From Diabrotica undecimpunctata (lineage: Eukaryota; Arthropoda; Insecta; Coleoptera; Chrysomelidae), in the NCBI RefSeq assembly GCF_040954645.1, contig NC_092803.1, positions 68,916,427 through 68,980,426 of the forward strand: a stretch of 64,000 nucleotides of DNA, in the 5' to 3' direction. Both the position numbers and the translations under genes were made by a program. This document shows positions 1-36,895 of this stretch, one piece after another. Positions within the stretch are counted from its first letter, which is position 1; each line of letters starts with the position of its first letter. Below the pieces are notes generated by a model that saw only the letters and a program-made list of their open reading frames with translations, was not told where the DNA came from and ran no database searches.

Positions 1-147
1 GCATAATTAGAGCCGCTTCTTTGATTTTTCTCTTTTTACCATCCGTTTCTTTTAGGACTATATTTGAATCATTCTATTGAACCCTATGTTCATTATCCCA
101 TGCGTGTTTACAGATTTGAGATCTATCAAATTCTCTATTTTTAATAT
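1..147 (-). repeat. Inverted copy of the PLE-1 3' coding end
   Basis: This stretch is the reverse complement of about 1356-1502, so base 1 pairs with base 1502. It holds the minus-strand version of the GIY-YIG C-terminal coding part of the same Penelope-like element. Penelope elements are known to carry terminal repeats, sometimes inverted, made from truncated copies of themselves, and this fits. The repeat may continue to the left of the window. Only a few substitutions separate the two arms as read by eye. Confidence 0.85.
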
Positions 148-167
148 TATTATTATATATTAGTTTT

Positions 168-1615
168 ATGAATTATATACCACTTAGACCCATTTGTAGT
201 ACCATGAATTCTCCTTGTAGTGAACTATCAAAGTTTTTATTAAATATTTTAAAACCAATTGCAAATAAAAATGACACATTTATAAAAAATACACAACATT
301 TTTTAAATAAATTATCAAATATTGAATTTAATCCAAATAATACTTTAGTAAGTTTTGACATAAATAGTTTATTTACGAATGTGCCATTAGATAAGACTTT
401 AAATATAGTCAAGACAAAATTAGAAAGTGATGATACATTGGCAACTAGAACAAGACTAAATATATCAGCTATAATGGAGTTAATAACATTATGTACTGAT
501 AATACATACTTTCAACTAAATAATGAATTCTATAAACAAAGTTTTGGACTAGCAATGGGCTCTGTTTATCTCCATTATTAGCCGATATATTTATGGAAGA
601 TTTTGAAACAAATATTATTTCTAAACAAAATTTAAAACCCTCAGTATGGTGGAGGTATGTAGATGATGTATTCTCAATATGGCCTCATGGATCAGAGTTG
701 TTGGACACATTCCTAAATGATATAAACGATAAAGAAGAGACAATAACATTTACCATGGAAAAGGAATATAATAACACATTACCTTTTCTGGATGTTTTAA
801 TCTCTAAGAACGATACTGGATACGAAACTCAGGTGTATAGAAAACCAACACACACCAACAGATATTTAAATTTCAAATCAAATCACAATATTAATATTAA
901 AAAGGGAATTATTAAATCCTTATACGATATAGCCAAAATTACTTGTTCTAACGAAAATTCGTTCTTGGAGGAAAAACATTTGTTAACATCTGTTTTATTA
1001 AAAAATGATTATCCTTTATCGTTTATAAATAAGGAATTTTCAACAATCGATCGAATAGAACAAAACAACTTAGAACGAGATCCTACAGCATATGCAAGGA
1101 ATAATACGAGGAAAATAACAATACCATACATAAAAGGATTATCGGAAAAGCTTAAAAGGATAGGAAATAAATTCAACATTTCAACAACATTCAAAACAAC
1201 AAACACGTTGAGATCTATTTTGTCCAAAACCAAACCTAACAATGAACAAGAAAGGACAAAGAATTGCATTTATAAAATATCTTGTGAATGCGATCAGTTT
1301 TATTTAGGTGAAACATCAAGACCATTAAATGTTAGAATAAGTGAACATCAATCCTATATTAAAAATAGAGAATTTGATAGATCTCAAATCTGTAAACACG
1401 CATGGGATAATGAACATAGGGTTCAATAGAATGATTCAAATATAGTCCTAAAAGAAACGGATGGTAAAAAGAGAAAAATCAAAGAAGCGGCTCTAATTAT
1501 GCTAAATGGGACCAATTGTGTCGCGAATTCCTCGGCAGAATGTAGTAGGATCTGGTTATCCATATTGAAAGAGGAAGTTATTAAAAGGAAAATACCAGTA
1601 TTGGTAAGTCAGTAG
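168..1615 (+). pseudogene. Penelope-like element PLE-1, reverse transcriptase plus GIY-YIG endonuclease, broken
   Basis: Two reading frames (168-581 and 593-1429) together give the second half of a Penelope-like reverse transcriptase followed by a GIY-YIG nuclease. The first shows SFDINSLFTNVPL and GLAMGS. The frame then slips near 565, where a base appears to be missing, and resumes as LSPLLADIFMEDF. The catalytic YVDDVF is at 655-672, and the thumb-like part has YRKPTHTNRYLNF. The nuclease is recognised from CIYKISCECDQFYLGET followed by R-L-x-x-R-x-x-EH. A TAG at 1427-1429 interrupts the nuclease, but the same frame continues with coherent sequence to the stop at 1613-1615. The N-terminal part of the RT is missing. 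This is a dead retroelement copy; a functional relative would copy RNA into DNA at a nicked target. Confidence 0.9.
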
Positions 1616-2039
1616 CATATAGAGAATACATCATTTATGTTTTTTAAATAACAAACATATAAAATCGGAATTTGGTGTTTATTGAAGGTAAACTAAATGC
1701 ACGATCAAATACTTACCATGTTGGGTTTTTCCCTCATAATTTACTATGGAATCACTAACAGGAGAATTTTACTGTCATCATGGCATGTATTTGTCTTTTT
1801 AAAGACGAATTACATGTTATGATCTTTTCTGACGGATATTCTCAAGTTAAAGTTGATTTCATGTAATCGAATGAACTATCTTATAAGTAAAGTCGTCCCA
1901 GGAACGCAACTCAACAATATTGACAATATCATTTTAAAGTCGTCTACTTTAAAATGTATAAGGTATGTCTGAATTGTCAATATAGATGAGTCAGATAAAA
2001 TTAAATTATTAGAAGAATTTTTCACTAAGTAACAAAAAA
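1616..2039. other. No recognised feature
   Basis: AT-rich sequence after PLE-1. No open frame of note and no match to the families seen elsewhere in the window. Confidence 0.5.
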
Positions 2040-2205
2040 ACAAAATTTGTTTAATTTACTAATGTTTGTATTTTGCGAACGATTTCCGAAGTGGAAATTG
2101 AAACGTCAATAAACGTATTTTAACCTTTAATTGTGGCTTATTCCCATTTAAATAGTAATTAATTTTAAATGCCACAAGAAAATAGCTTCAGAACAATATT
2201 AGGAA
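2040..2205 (+). repeat. Interspersed repeat (shared with 56950-57213 and, more divergently, 20262-20420)
   Basis: The segment holding the hairpin ATTTCCGAAGTGGAAAT followed by GAAACGTCAATAAACG, and ending TGTGGCTTATTCCC, recurs almost identically at 57095-57213 and inverted at 56950-57090. It ends with a GCCACAAGAAAATAGC box that is also present at 56960 on the other strand. No coding capacity. Family not named; it behaves like a short non-autonomous element, possibly part of a SINE or a Penelope terminal repeat. Confidence 0.75.
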
Positions 2206-2224
2206 AAAGTTTGTTTGTGTATTG

Positions 2225-3009
2225 ACAGCGAAAATGGCGATACGTGTTTTGGATATAAATCAAATCATATTTAATTTATTTTACTGCTGAAAAAGCCAGC
2301 AGGAGCCCCTTTGCGACCAGTTCAATCCGTACATAAATGTATGTAATGCATTGTGTACTAGTGAAAAAAAAAATACTTAAGTCGGTTTTGAAAATCAAAA
2401 CGTGTAAATAGTGAAGTAGAGGTTACACAATACAAACCAACAAAGTTAAAAAAAAAGAAAATGTTTCTGACGGTGTTAAAAAAAATTAAAAGAAAGAAAT
2501 ACATTCGAAATCTCCAGGGCAAGTTTTTGGAGAGTTTTCAAACAGATTGAGTTTAGAAGACAATAGAAAAGCCTTGTGTGAAAAAATTAGTGTCGTTCAT
2601 AAGAGAATCGAGTTTTTAAAAAACTATAATAATTTTAAAAATGAATACGTTTCATTTGTTAATTTAGATGAAACGAGGATTTTTGAAACATGAATACGGA
2701 GATTTGTGTGAAATTGTTGAAAGAAAAACTGCTCCCAAGTTTACATGAATCATCTGTTATAGTTTTGGATAATCCCTCCATACCACTCGAAAATTTTAAA
2801 TAAGCAACCAATAAATTCCTGGACGGTAAAAATAAAAGAATTATTTACGAATGAAAATACTTCATTTTCTCAGGATTATTTCCAAACGGAATTACTACAG
2901 TTAGCCAAAAGCAATGAGAAACAAAAAATATTAATTGTAGTAGACATATTATACATATTTTTCGACATAATGTACTAAGACTCCCTCCTTATCATTGTGA
3001 ATTCAATCC

Positions 3010-3012
<3 letters not shown>
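2225..3012 (+). pseudogene. Degraded IS630/Tc1-like DDE transposase
   Basis: No long ORF survives, but the three frames carry the ordered motifs of an IS630-Tc1-mariner superfamily transposase. An N-terminal part around 2240-2330 includes GAPLRPVQSVHK. A stretch with SFVNLDETRIF at about 2652-2684 holds the first catalytic Asp, followed at once by a stop. VIVLDNP near 2759 holds the second Asp, and LPPYHCEFNPI at about 2979-3012 marks the region of the third acidic residue. Frameshifts and stops separate these blocks. The (TA)n tract at 3013 cuts the gene exactly where the last catalytic residue would follow. Confidence 0.7.

Positions 3013-3095
<83 letters not shown>
3013..3095. repeat. (TA)n tract
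   Basis: Uninterrupted TA dinucleotides. It separates the decayed DDE transposase from the 5' end of PLE-2. Confidence 0.99.
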
Positions 3096-3098
<3 letters not shown>

Positions 3099-4139
3099 TA
3101 AGAAAAATGAAATTTTTTTTTTTTGTTAACTCATAAATTTTTGATAACTCATGTTATCAGTGATTGTATCAACAATTGCACTTTTTTCATTCCTTTTGTT
3201 AAAAGATATGTAGACGACTTAGTTTTGGCACTTCCTAAACACACAATTCATGAAACAGTCAACATTTTCAACAATCATAATCAACATATACAATTTACAG
3301 TTGAGGAAGAGGTGGATAATTCTCTACCATTCCTTGACATGAGAATTGTAAGAAATACAGACAATACGTTGAAAACCAGATGGTTCAGAAAAGCCATATG
3401 TAGTAATAGATTTATAAGCTATTACTCTCATCATCCAAATAAGATGAAAATGAACCTTATAGCAGGATTAAAAGAACGTGTTTTAAAGTTTTCTCATCCA
3501 GGTTATCTACAAGAAGATCTTTAATTGTTAAAAAATATTTTAATTGAAAATTCTTATCCTCCAGATATGCTACATAGGATGCTTTTTTCTAATATTGTTA
3601 ATATAAATAACTTAACACCATTTTTTGCTAAATCTCAAAACATTGTATCTAACAATCAGAACATCTATTATCATTCACTACCTTTTATACCATCATTAAC
3701 ACCTAAATTAATACAAACACTAAAGGTTATTGACAATATAAAAATAGCAACAAAGAACATCAAAACTATTTCATCTTTATATTCCAAAACTAAATATCCT
3801 ATAGACAAATTTGAAAAAACGAATGTAGTATACAGCATTAGTTGTACTCAGTGTGAAGCTAAGTATGTTGGTGAGACCGGAAGAAATCTTTCAAATCGCA
3901 TTATTTCTCACAAAAGTGATTGCAGAATTAAAAAACCATCTTGTGCTTTGGCAGAGCAAGTAATCGATAAAGACCATATTATGGATTTTGATAACATTAA
4001 AATTTTATGTAGGGAAAGTAATAAATGCAAAAGGACTTTTTTGGAAATGGTTTGTATTAGCAAAAGTGATAATAATTTAAACAAAAGATCAGAAATTCAA
4101 AATCCAAGCAAAATTTATAATTATATTATTTCTTTATAA
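3096..4139 (+). pseudogene. Penelope-like element PLE-2, C-terminal RT and GIY-YIG nuclease
   Basis: The coding remnant starts just after a (TA)n tract, so the element is 5'-truncated inside the reverse transcriptase. RYVDDLVLAL at about 3207-3236 is the catalytic YxDD box. NSLPFLDM and RWFRKAICSNRF follow, then the GIY-YIG domain with VVYSISCTQCEAKYVGETGR and ending KIYNYIISL. A single TAA at 3522-3524 splits the frame. The sister copy at 61190-62593 has CAA at the same codon, so one C-to-T change explains the break. Apart from that stop the frame is open from 3123 to 4139. The element is about 95 percent similar to PLE-3 by eye. Confidence 0.9.
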
Positions 4140-4675
4140 TTTATATATGAAACTTGAAAAATATCAGATTTTGATTTAATTTTCCATATATCTGTTACAT
4201 TTTTTCAGACATCTATCAATGGTGAATCAATCTTCTTCTTTTTTGTTACTAAACAAAAAATAATTTTTAAACAAAATTTTATTTTTGGCAATATATGTAA
4301 TTGTCAAAAATAAAAATTTTACGTTGGCATTTATGACATTGAGGCTTATTTAAAATTGGTCGCTACTTTAAATTATTTATAAATTCAATTGTTTTTGTGT
4401 TAGGAAAATGTTTTCAAAATTAGGACATATATTCAATTCAATAGGGACGTTTTTTTATTAATTCTTTTGAAATGTATTTGCAGCAATTTTATTAACCAAA
4501 CTAATTTTATTTGGTGAGTTAACAAAAACTTTTTTTTTCTTTCTAGTTCAACTTTTAAGATATTTTGTCTTTTTTAGCAGCTCTTGATAATAATTGTAAA
4601 CAAAATTGAAAGCTCGAGATAATAAATAGTTAACCAATAGCCCCTTTTATTGACTCCAACCCATCCAAAACATTT
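4140..4675 (+). mobile_element. PLE-2 3' region
   Basis: The sequence after the PLE-2 stop matches, block by block, the sequence following the PLE-3 ORF (62594-63072) and, inverted, 59901-60484. Shared blocks include GTTAACAAAAACTTTTT and the terminal ATTGACTCCAACCCATCC. It ends against a (TA)n tract, like both ends of PLE-3. Confidence 0.85.
4572..4635 (+). ncRNA. Hammerhead-like hairpin module in the PLE-2 3' region
   Basis: In sense orientation, 3' of the PLE ORF, the order is TTGATAA, then a stem-loop with arms AATTGT and AAAATT around AAAC, then GAAAGCTCGAG. A hammerhead core reads CUGANGA, stem II, GAAA, stem III. Here the first box has C3 changed to T and G8 changed to A, so self-cleavage is doubtful. 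Penelope-like elements are known to carry hammerhead motifs in their terminal repeats. The same module is at 59990-60050 in PLE-3. Confidence 0.35.
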
Positions 4676-4676
4676 A

Positions 4677-4773
<97 letters not shown>
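4676..4773. repeat. (TA)n tract
   Basis: TA dinucleotides with one or two interruptions (TATTATAT, TATAAATA). It lies between the PLE-2 3' end and the 3' end of LINE-A. Confidence 0.98.
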
Positions 4774-6062
4774 AACTTGTAGCAGGCCGTTTCAGGCCCA
4801 TAGTTTAGTAATTCTCTTCCATCTCCTTCTGTTTCTAGCTTCTTTCCTCCAATTTTCTATCTTCTTTTCTTGCAGATCTTCCGCAACTGTTTCCCTCCAT
4901 CTTCTCCTCGGTCTGCCTCTTTTTCATTTATCTTCCGCTGTTCTCCATGCTATATTCTTTACCTCTCTACTGTCCTCCATTCTAAAAAGATGACCTAGCC
5001 ACTGCAATATTCTAGCTTTGACAAAATCGCTTATTCTCCCTTCGCTGAACATTTAAAAAATTTCAGCATTTGTTTTTCGCTCCCATCCTATTTCTGTCAA
5101 CTTTCCTCCAAAAATTCTTCCTAATATTCTTCGTTCCCATATTTCAAGTTTCTGTTGTAGTTTATTTGTTAACACCCTATGTTAGAGTAGGTCGCAGGAT
5201 AGTTTTATATAGCCTTATTTATGTATTTCTAACCTCTTTTGATTGTATTATTAATTGCAATCTGCCTGCACACCTGTTTCCTTTTGCTATTCGTAGATCT
5301 ATTTTCTTTTCTTCTTCGCATTTATTTGTCACAAGAACTTTCAGATACATGTAATCCTCCACCTCTTCAATTTTCAGAATTTATCTTCCTAATACAACTT
5401 CCATATTTAGTTTTCTGCTTTTCTTTTGCTTATTCTTCAGCTCCATGCATTTTGTTTTATTTATAATTATCTGTAATCCCATATTTCCTGCGGTCTCTAG
5501 AAGATTCTTAGGTATTTTTTCTAATTCTTTTCTACTCCTAGCCAAAAGTACATCATCAGCATAGGCTAGACATTGGCGACTCTTGTTAAATATTGTTCCT
5601 GCTCTATTAATATTGCTGTCTCTTATTATCTTTTAAAGGGTCAAATTAAACAGCGTGGTGGATAGAGGATCCCCTTGTCTAACACTTTTCTGAACTCTAA
5701 AGTATTGGCTCTTCTTTCCATTAATCTTAACTGCGCTTATAGTGTTCTGAAGCGTCATATGTACCAGTCTGATTATCTTGGATGGGATTTTGAACTCCTG
5801 TAGTGCCTTCATTAGTTTTGATCTACCTACATTGTCATAAGCACCCTTAAAATCCACAAGGAGAAGGTGGGTCGGTATTTTGTATTCATATACACCAGAA
5901 AGAACTTGTTTCAGCATAAATACATGGTCACTATTTGATCGATTTTTTTTAAAACCAGCTTGGTAATCGCCCAATATATTTTTTGTGTACACTGCTATTT
6001 TTCTTTTTAGTATGGTTGTCAGTACTTTGTATGTGACATCCAGGAGTGCTATTCCTATATAT
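4774..6062 (-). pseudogene. LINE-A, APE-type non-LTR retrotransposon, RT and C-terminal tail (degenerate)
   Basis: Read on the minus strand. The frame from about 6062 gives GIALLDVTYKVLTTILKRKI and then an intact block (5992-5633) with DYQAGFKKNRS, LLVDFKGAYDNV (RT motif A) and SVRQGDPLS (motif B). Frameshifts follow, but CLAYADDVLLLA (catalytic YADD) is readable near 5540-5575. The tail ends with GRPRRRWRETVAEDLQ, the Lys/Arg-rich C-terminus common in RTE-like LINEs. The 5' part, including the endonuclease, is missing. It abuts the 3' end of LINE-B at about 6062, so the two minus-strand copies lie head to tail. Confidence 0.85.
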
Positions 6063-7809
<1,747 letters not shown>

Positions 7810-7899
7810 ATTAATTAGGTTTCCTTCATTTTTGTTTTTTTCTTTTATTTTCTAGTGTTCTTCTCATATCCATAATCATTGCCGGGTCCGTAGTCAGAA

Positions 7900-8466
7900 A
7901 AACATCCTACTCTCTTTCCACTTCTACTTTTTTCCTTTTTCTTTTACCAAAATCTCTTTGTCATTATCCCATTTATTATTAGATTTATGTGCCCAAATTT
8001 AACTGCCTTGTCACTTTCTCTTTCTTTCTTTGCCGCTTGTCTGATAGATTTTTGTACTTCTTTTTCTTTTCTTGTTAACTCATTATTTATATAAATGTAT
8101 CTTCTTTTAAATTTTTTAGTTTTGACTTCGCCTGTATAATTTTCCCTCTTTCTTGTTCATTTGGTAATTAAACTAAACATGTTTTCTCTCCCAATTTTCG
8201 GACATTATTCATACGCACTGCCAGATCAAGGTGTTTTTAAAAAACATATCCATTTCATCTTTAAGAGATGTGGAGTCTTTACTATCTATTTTTCGGCCAT
8301 AAACAACAACACTATTAATTTTCTTATCTTTTTCTAATTTTTTCATTATATTTTTGATATCTTTTAATTCTGCTTTAATTTCTTTATTCTTATTCTTAAG
8401 TTATTCTGTCCCTTGTTTTAGCTTAGTATTTTCAAACTGTAGATATTTTATTTTTTCGTTAAACTA
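7900..8466 (-). pseudogene. LINE-B ORF1 remnant (coiled-coil nucleic-acid-binding protein)
   Basis: Minus-strand reading across several stops gives FNEKIKYLQFENTKLKQGTE and ELKDIKNIMKKLEKDKKIN, a Lys/Glu-rich coiled coil, then SVVVYGRKIDSKDSTSLKDE and downstream basic blocks. This order (coiled coil, then a VVVYG-type strand) is that of ORF1 proteins of APE-type LINEs, which bind the element RNA. It lies just upstream of the LINE-B endonuclease in the same orientation, which supports one element. Confidence 0.65.
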
Positions 8467-8633
8467 TTGAAAATATTCGGGGAATATGTAAAACTTACTA
8501 CGATAACTATATTGCAACTAAAGGTTACAGTTTTGGAAACACGGCAACAAACATTGAATACTGCTACTCCTGCAATTTGCTACCGACGACAGTGATTATG
8601 AATATGAATCTAATTCTTGATTACACTGTAAGG

Positions 8634-8636
<3 letters not shown>
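8467..8636. other. No recognised feature
   Basis: Short linker between the LINE-B ORF1 remnant and a (TA)n tract. Nothing assignable. Confidence 0.4.

Positions 8637-8699
<63 letters not shown>
8637..8699. repeat. (TA)n tract
   Basis: TA dinucleotides, left of the perfect palindrome at 8731-8783. Confidence 0.98.
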
Positions 8700-8700
<1 letters not shown>

Positions 8701-8730
8701 GAACCAGAAGTATTTGCTGACAACGTAAGG

Positions 8731-8780
8731 AAGTAAACGTTAAATATTGGGTTTGCAGCAAACCCAATATTTAACGTTTA

Positions 8781-8783
<3 letters not shown>
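8731..8783. repeat. Perfect 26-nt palindrome with a 1-nt centre
   Basis: Arms 8731-8756 and 8758-8783 are exact reverse complements around a single A. The arms begin AAGTAAACG and meet at TTTGC-A-GCAAA. The structure is bracketed by (TA)n tracts on both sides. Confidence 0.95.

Positions 8784-8786
<3 letters not shown>

Positions 8787-8842
<56 letters not shown>
8787..8842. repeat. (TA)n tract
   Basis: TA dinucleotides, right of the palindrome at 8731-8783. Confidence 0.98.
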
Positions 8843-8843
<1 letters not shown>

Positions 8844-9323
8844 GTGTTTTTATCATACCAAAATGATCATATTCCCCCATATATTAAGCGAATAGTACTT
8901 TCGTCTTCGTAGCAACTGTAATAAGCATTCCTGGTTTTTTACTTCGTGTACCACATCATTAATATTTTTTCTCATTCTGTGTATCTGTGTTAATTATATC
9001 AATTCTATATGTCGATTTCTCATTTGATTCTGAAATATACTGATCAGCATACATAAACCTCTTTTTTTTAAATATTATTTATGATAAATTTCGTTAACAC
9101 TTGAAATGCAATATATAACTAGATTATGATGACAATACTAAACCAACGTCACTAAAATTTCCAAAAATTTTTCTGCATTGAATATCATCATCTGCATATC
9201 TAAAGTATTTGCCCCTCTTCATTTTGCCCAATATAAATTTTTTTTATTGTACTTTATACGATCTGATAATTCTTGTTATCATTACCTTACTTAACATAGT
9301 AAATTTTGATCCAGTTTGATCTG
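8843..9323. other. Upstream region of SPH gene 1
   Basis: No ORF or transposon recognised. It contains GTTATCATTACCTTAC at about 9275-9292, which holds a GATA-type core (TTATCA) on the reverse strand. The upstream region of gene 2 has GATAAGGTAATC at about 41624. A shared gut or fat-body GATA site is possible but is only inference. Confidence 0.4.
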
Positions 9324-9331
9324 TATATAAA
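9324..9331 (+). promoter_or_regulatory. TATA box of SPH gene 1
   Basis: TATATAAA lies 47 nt before the ATG at 9371. The paralog has TATATAA 47 nt before its ATG at 41754. The equal spacing in two paralogs makes this a credible core promoter, with transcription expected to start near 9350-9358. Confidence 0.7.
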
Positions 9332-9370
9332 GAAAAAGAATTAGTTATTTACAGCTTTCTCATCAGAAAT

Positions 9371-34061
<24,691 letters not shown>

Positions 34062-34062
34062 A

Positions 34063-34514
34063 ATTGAAAGGAATAATTGTTCTTTAATAACGATAATATA
34101 TATTTAATTTCTCGTATTTTGTATTTAACCTTTTCTACCGTGGTGGTGTTGTGGTTCAGCACTACATACAAGACGTGTATATAATGTTTTGGTTACATTA
34201 AGACACATCTGAAAAAAATATTAGAAAGCAGGGTAAGTCGTCAGGAATAGACGGACCATCGGTGTAGACGGACTGGTCGAATATTTGGCTGGCCTCCCAC
34301 AGCAGCGCTGCAGTCGGTGTGTGGAGATATTGCTCTTGAGTAGACGGAATGCTGCTTATATTATTATTTTAATCTTTATCATGATTTAAACGTGTATTTT
34401 AGAAGAAACTTAGTTTGTTTTGTGTGGAGGGTTGAAAAATTTCTTATACTACACTTCTTTGTTATATGGCTAAGAATTTTTTTTATATAGATCGAATTAT
34501 ATGAAAATTTGTGG
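34063..34514. other. Intergenic region, no recognised gene
   Basis: Downstream of SPH gene 1. It contains TAGACGGA three times (34248, 34265, 34341), meaning unknown. Confidence 0.4.
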
Positions 34515-34821
<307 letters not shown>

Positions 34822-34897
34822 TGTTCCGGAAGATTTCCGCGGTTAGTTCAATTAAACCTAGAGATATACGCTCAATACCATTACAGGAATAAATATT

Positions 34898-34946
34898 AAA
34901 CTATTGCACCGAGCTTTCGACATCCTCTTCGATGTCTTCTTCAGGA
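34898..34946 (-). ncRNA. Hammerhead-like module 3' of a PLE coding end
   Basis: The minus strand reads CCTGAAGAA, a stem GACATC/GATGTC with loop GAAGAG, then GAAAGCTCGG. CUGAAGA satisfies the CUGANGA consensus, and GAAA follows stem II directly. The departures are one extra A before stem II and no clear UH cleavage step after a possible stem III. It lies about 130 bp 3' of a PLE C-terminal coding remnant and about 80 bp from a (TA)n tract, the same layout as in PLE-2. Confidence 0.45.
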
Positions 34947-35074
34947 TTTCCGAGGTCTCAGTCTCCCGAGCCCCCAGGCACTACTAGACTGATCAATAAT
35001 GATTGCGTTACTAGTGCTGGGAATAGAGGAAGGCTCATTTATACCGTCTATGGTGACGTGGCTTGGGTGGAGAA

Positions 35075-35250
35075 TTGGCGCGGGGGTTGGCGAGAATATT
35101 TCTGACAGTGGGATTTTGACCGACAGGCGGAGCGGACGGTATTTTCTTTATGAGAGGTCTCCAAGTCGAAGGTAACCGTATGCCGTCATCTCTTTTATTG
35201 ATACAATTTGACCTGTTTTCAATTTTGTGAAAATCGATTTTTTATAAATA
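35075..35250 (-). pseudogene. Penelope-like C-terminal coding remnant
   Basis: An open minus-strand stretch reads NCINKRDDGIRLPSTWRPLI and then a Pro-rich tail to a stop near 35075. N-I-N-(K/R)-x-x-G-x-x-L-x-x-x-W-x-P is the end of the GIY-YIG region in Penelope-like proteins. It is a different family from PLE-1, PLE-2 and PLE-3. The upstream part is missing. Confidence 0.55.
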
Positions 35251-35392
35251 TTTTCCACCCCTGTGCTAGGGTGGTAATTATCCCCAGAGGAAAAGTACAT
35301 ATTGAAATAGGGTTGATTATGATCTTCGCTATGTTCTACCCATAGACATATAATACAAGATAGACTGGTACAATACAGTCTAACGGGCTGGA

Positions 35393-35445
35393 TTTATCGA
35401 CCACGTGACCTTTTCATTGGTCATTTAGGTCACGTGGTCGATAAA
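35393..35445. repeat. Perfect 18-nt hairpin containing CACGTG
   Basis: Arms 35393-35410 and 35428-35445 are exact inverse copies with a 17-nt loop; each arm holds CACGTG. It may be the end of a DNA transposon or a SINE-like piece. Regulatory use is not supported by any nearby gene. Confidence 0.9.
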
Positions 35446-35779
35446 CCTAACAAATTAAAAAGAGTTGCAGGGACTTCTTTGCGTCAGTTTTCTCTGTTGG
35501 ACTGGAAAAACTGGCTGGTATTACAACGATCACTCTATCTTGTATTATAATGTCTATAATTCTACCTACTGTCAAAATTTTAAGCAAACCAATGCACATA
35601 AAAAGAATTTTGAGAAAATCATCATATCTTGGATTAAAGTTAGGTTAAATGATTTCGATGCGAGATCAATGCTATAACTTCATTGTAAATCTAGCGATAA
35701 TCTTAAGGAAGCCTGAAAATAAAACATGATTTTAACCATGAAACCAAACAAACTGGCTACGACTAGCTTTTTTCTTTTC
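35446..35779. other. No recognised feature
   Basis: Sequence before the pogo-like remnant. It may include the decayed N-terminal part of that element, but nothing is readable. Confidence 0.35.
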
Positions 35780-36780
35780 TTGGGCACAAATTTTCTATTC
35801 GGCAATCTAAAGGGGTATCTGTTGCAAGCGCAAAGGGCTTAAATAAAATAGTTGTCAAAGCGTACTTTGAACTCTTAAAAAATGTTTTGGAAGAAAACGG
35901 TCTTATATATAAACCTGAAAACATTTTTAAAATTGGCGAAACAGGTTTACAATTAAACAACAAACCTGGAAGAATAGTTGCCTTAAAAGAATGTAACTTC
36001 TATCAGTTCGGAGGAAAAAGGTAAAACAATTTCAATGTTAACATGTGTAAATGAAGAGGCTACGGTCTTACCGCTTTTTTGCATAATGAAAGGGAAGAAC
36101 CTGAAGCAGGAGTTTTGTAACGGTTTGCCACCTGGTGCTGAAATAAAAATGTCTCCAAAATCTGGCTATGTAAATACTGATTTTTTTTTGATTGGAAGAA
36201 AATCCATTTTACTCCAGGAAAACCAGCAAGAAAAGTACTCGTTCTTCTAGATAGATACACATCGTATACTAGTTGCATTGAAATGCTGGAGTTTGCAGAA
36301 AATATTGAAATAATTTTGATGAGTATTCCTCTCCACGCCAGCCAATGGCTCCAACCATTAGATCATGCTTTCTTTAAGTATCTTAAGATGAACTACAATT
36401 CCTTAAAGCAGATCACCCAGCTACAGTGTGGTACGCTTCGTAACTTTGCTTGGAGAAAATCAGCAAATGTAAAAAATGCAACTGGTGGTTTTATAACCTG
36501 TGGAATCATTCCTTTTGAACCTAAAGCAATAGCAAAATATGTTTTTCTGCAAGAATTTACAGATTTAAGACACCTCTCTTCTTTCTCAAAATAGTATGAC
36601 TGTTGGTCTCGCTGTTGCTGGACCTAGTAGCTCAATAAACGATATCAATTCTGGTAACTCAAGAAGCTATGAAGATATTTCTGTGAATGCATCGTCTAAA
36701 CAATACGATAATGCACCTGTATTTGAAACTAGGCCCCTCGAAGTTATTAGACAAAATACATCCAGTGCCTTGTGTCAATA
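35780..36780 (+). pseudogene. Pogo/Tigger-like (CENP-B type, DDE_1) transposase, degraded
   Basis: The plus-strand frames read SVARAKGLNKIVVKAYFELL and NIFKIGETGLQLNNKPGRIV. The usual first catalytic motif is N-I-D-E-T-G, so the Asp has become Gly here. Then follow LPLFCIMKGKNLKQEFCNGL, PARKVLVLLDRYTSYTS (second acidic region) and ASQWLQPLDHAFFKYLK, the classical Q-P-L-D-x-x-F block. The tail GIIPFEPKAIAKYVF closes the DDE_1 domain. Frames change at about 36022, 36090 and 36200. The N-terminal helix-turn-helix is missing. Confidence 0.85.
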
Positions 36781-36895
36781 AAGTAAAAACTTTGAAACTT
36801 CTTCTTCTAGTTCCACGATCGTTATCGGTCGTTGGATATCATGTTGGCTACCATATTTGCTATCGTGAATTTACTGACAGCAGCACTAAATAATA

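Noticed and set aside
34248..34348. Three TAGACGGA octamers as an operator-like array
   Set aside because: Irregular spacing, no gene that would use them, and the number is small.
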